From positions 49,511-55,295 of the forward strand of contig PMYM01000128.1 of the NCBI GenBank assembly GCA_003171235.1: 5,785 nucleotides of DNA, read 5' to 3'. The notes under the pieces were generated by a model that did not search any database, was not told the DNA's origin, and saw nothing but the letters and a program-made list of their open reading frames with translations. Origin of the DNA: Phycisphaerales bacterium. Lineage in GTDB: Bacteria > Planctomycetota > Phycisphaerae > SM23-33. Each line of letters opens with the position of its first letter. Positions within the stretch are counted from its first letter, which is position 1. Below are positions 4,750 to 5,785 of the stretch, one piece after another. A program made the translations under genes and the position numbers.

Positions 4750-5661
4750 ATGGCCAAGGAGAATCCTGACAAGCCGCTGCCGCCCGGCACGATCGAGCAC
4801 GAACTGGGCCTGCCCCTGCCGGGGGCGATCCTGCCGCCGGAGAAGTGGACCGTCTCGGCCCTGCGGGACTGGCCCCCCGGCGGCGTGGTCGACTGGGAGG
4901 GGCTTTTCGGGCGGCGCGCCCCGGTGGTGGTGGACGTGGGCTGCGGCAACGGGCGGAGCGTGCTGCTGGGGGCGATCACTCATCCCGAGCAGGACTTTTT
5001 GGGCCTGGACAACCTGCCCCTGGTCATCCGCTACGCCCGCAAGCGCGCCCGCCAGCGCGGGCTGGGCAACGTCCGCTTCGCCGTGGCCGACGCCCGCACC
5101 GCCCTGGGCCTGCACCTGCCGGCCGGCACGGTTTCGCAAGTGCACATCTACCACCCCCAGCCCTACTATGAACCCCGCCAGGCCAATCGCCGGCTGATCA
5201 CGCCGGAGTTCCTGCTGGCCGTCCATCGCCTGCTGGCGCCGGGGGGCCTGCTGGTCATCCAGACCGACAACCCAGCCTACTGGCAGTACATCCGCCAGGT
5301 GGCCCCGGCGTTCTTCGATTTCCAGGAGCATCCCGGACCGTGGGAGGACGCCCCCGAGGGCCGCTCGCGGCGCGAGATCATGGCCCGCAGGCAGGGCCTG
5401 CCCATCTTCCGCGGCGCCGGCCGGGCACGCACCGACATCGATCCGTCAGCCGCCCGGGACCTGGCCGCCCAACTGCCCCCGCCGGCCTTCAACGCCGATC
5501 GCCGGCTGATGGCGCTGGACGAATTGGAGGCCGCCGGCCTGGGCGGCGATGCACCCGGTTCCGCCCAGGAGACGGGTGTTGTAAGACGCACCGGCCCGGC
5601 CAATCCGCAACGCCGGAAGAAGATATGGCGAAGGCGAAGCCGGAAAGACCGTGGGCTGTAG
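4750..5661 (+). CDS. trmB: TrmB-like tRNA (guanine-N7-)-methyltransferase, divergent
   Basis: TrmB uses S-adenosylmethionine to methylate N7 of G46 in the variable loop of tRNAs in the cytoplasm. The Rossmann methyltransferase motif I is VVVDVGCGNGR (Gly64-Cys-Gly-Asn-Gly68), followed by FLGLDN (Asp87) and AVADAR (Asp114). The family signature aligns without gaps: VHIYHPQPYYEPRQANRRLI takes the place of the E. coli segment containing FPDPW and RHNKRR. A later Ser206-x-x-Glu209 matches the family's Thr-x-x-Glu. The Asp of PDPW, regarded as catalytic in E. coli, is Gln137 here, and the His/Lys of the following basic motif are also replaced. The protein has 303 residues against about 210-240 for most members. 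The extra part is a C-terminal tail of roughly 80 residues that ends strongly basic (QRRKKIWRRRSRK). Start ATG 4750 has only a weak GGTGA 9 nt upstream. A related methyltransferase with another target remains possible. Confidence 0.78.
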   Translation: MAKENPDKPLPPGTIEHELGLPLPGAILPPEKWTVSALRDWPPGGVVDWEGLFGRRAPVVVDVGCGNGRSVLLGAITHPEQDFLGLDNLPLVIRYARKRARQRGLGNVRFAVADARTALGLHLPAGTVSQVHIYHPQPYYEPRQANRRLITPEFLLAVHRLLAPGGLLVIQTDNPAYWQYIRQVAPAFFDFQEHPGPWEDAPEGRSRREIMARRQGLPIFRGAGRARTDIDPSAARDLAAQLPPPAFNADRRLMALDELEAAGLGGDAPGSAQETGVVRRTGPANPQRRKKIWRRRSRKDRGL

Positions 5662-5785
5662 CCCTCGGCGTCAGAGGAGTATTTCTCTCTGCGCAGGTTC
5701 TCGCCCCGGAGGCTTACTCCCCGTCCGCGGCGCGCCGGAGGCAAAGGCGGGCACAGGGGTGCATTAGAGCAGTTTTCACAAATCA
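5662..5785. other. Right-edge non-coding stretch
   Basis: I see no supported gene on either strand in these 124 bases. CAGAG (5671-5675) and CTCTG (5686-5690) can form a short stem without a T-run, which is too weak to call a terminator. The last 25 bases turn AT-rich, which may mark a promoter or spacer for a gene beyond the window. Confidence 0.4.

Noticed and set aside
4612..5331. 239-codon minus-strand frame opposite the TrmB-like gene
   Set aside because: It is the reverse-strand shadow of a gene with gapless family alignment, rich in Gln/Gly/Val/Ala, and shows no motif.

Overview
This is a GC-rich bacterial window with one compositionally different stretch in the middle. The flanks are roughly 70% G+C or more. 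Sampled lines between about 3450 and 4720 are close to 50%. The flank composition, the single-chain (Aquifex-type) aconitase, and a TrmB-like methyltransferase with a derived core motif would fit a planctomycete-like bacterium (for example Phycisphaerae). That assignment is inference; no marker gene in the window fixes the taxonomy.

Layout, all genes on the + strand: (1) the last 32 codons of a membrane protein that resembles the C-terminus of PiT-type phosphate permeases, ended by a compact intrinsic terminator; (2) a complete aconitase with a plausible promoter and ribosome binding site of its own; (3) a 305-residue predicted secreted protein of unknown function containing two similar beta-rich domains joined by an Ala/Pro linker; (4) a lower-GC island at about 3450-4655 with a 56-residue two-helix membrane protein, a predicted exported protein of unknown function, and four copies of a GTAG-headed hairpin repeat; (5) a TrmB-like tRNA (guanine-N7)-methyltransferase with an altered catalytic motif and a long basic tail; (6) 124 bases at the right edge with no recognisable gene.

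The genes do not form an obvious pathway. Aconitase and TrmB are housekeeping functions, and the middle of the window looks like accessory sequence between them. The most informative structure is the repeat family. Its four copies match the form of REP elements mobilised by RAYT transposases: a GTAG foot, a 9-bp stem and a 6-nt loop. Two copies face each other 9 bp apart as a REPIN-like unit. The outer two copies lie in opposite orientation at the edges of the low-GC stretch, and the right-hand one is read through by the end of the exported-protein ORF. No RAYT gene lies in the window, so mobilisation would have to come from elsewhere in the genome. I see no CRISPR array, rRNA, tRNA, phage module or recognisable defence system.
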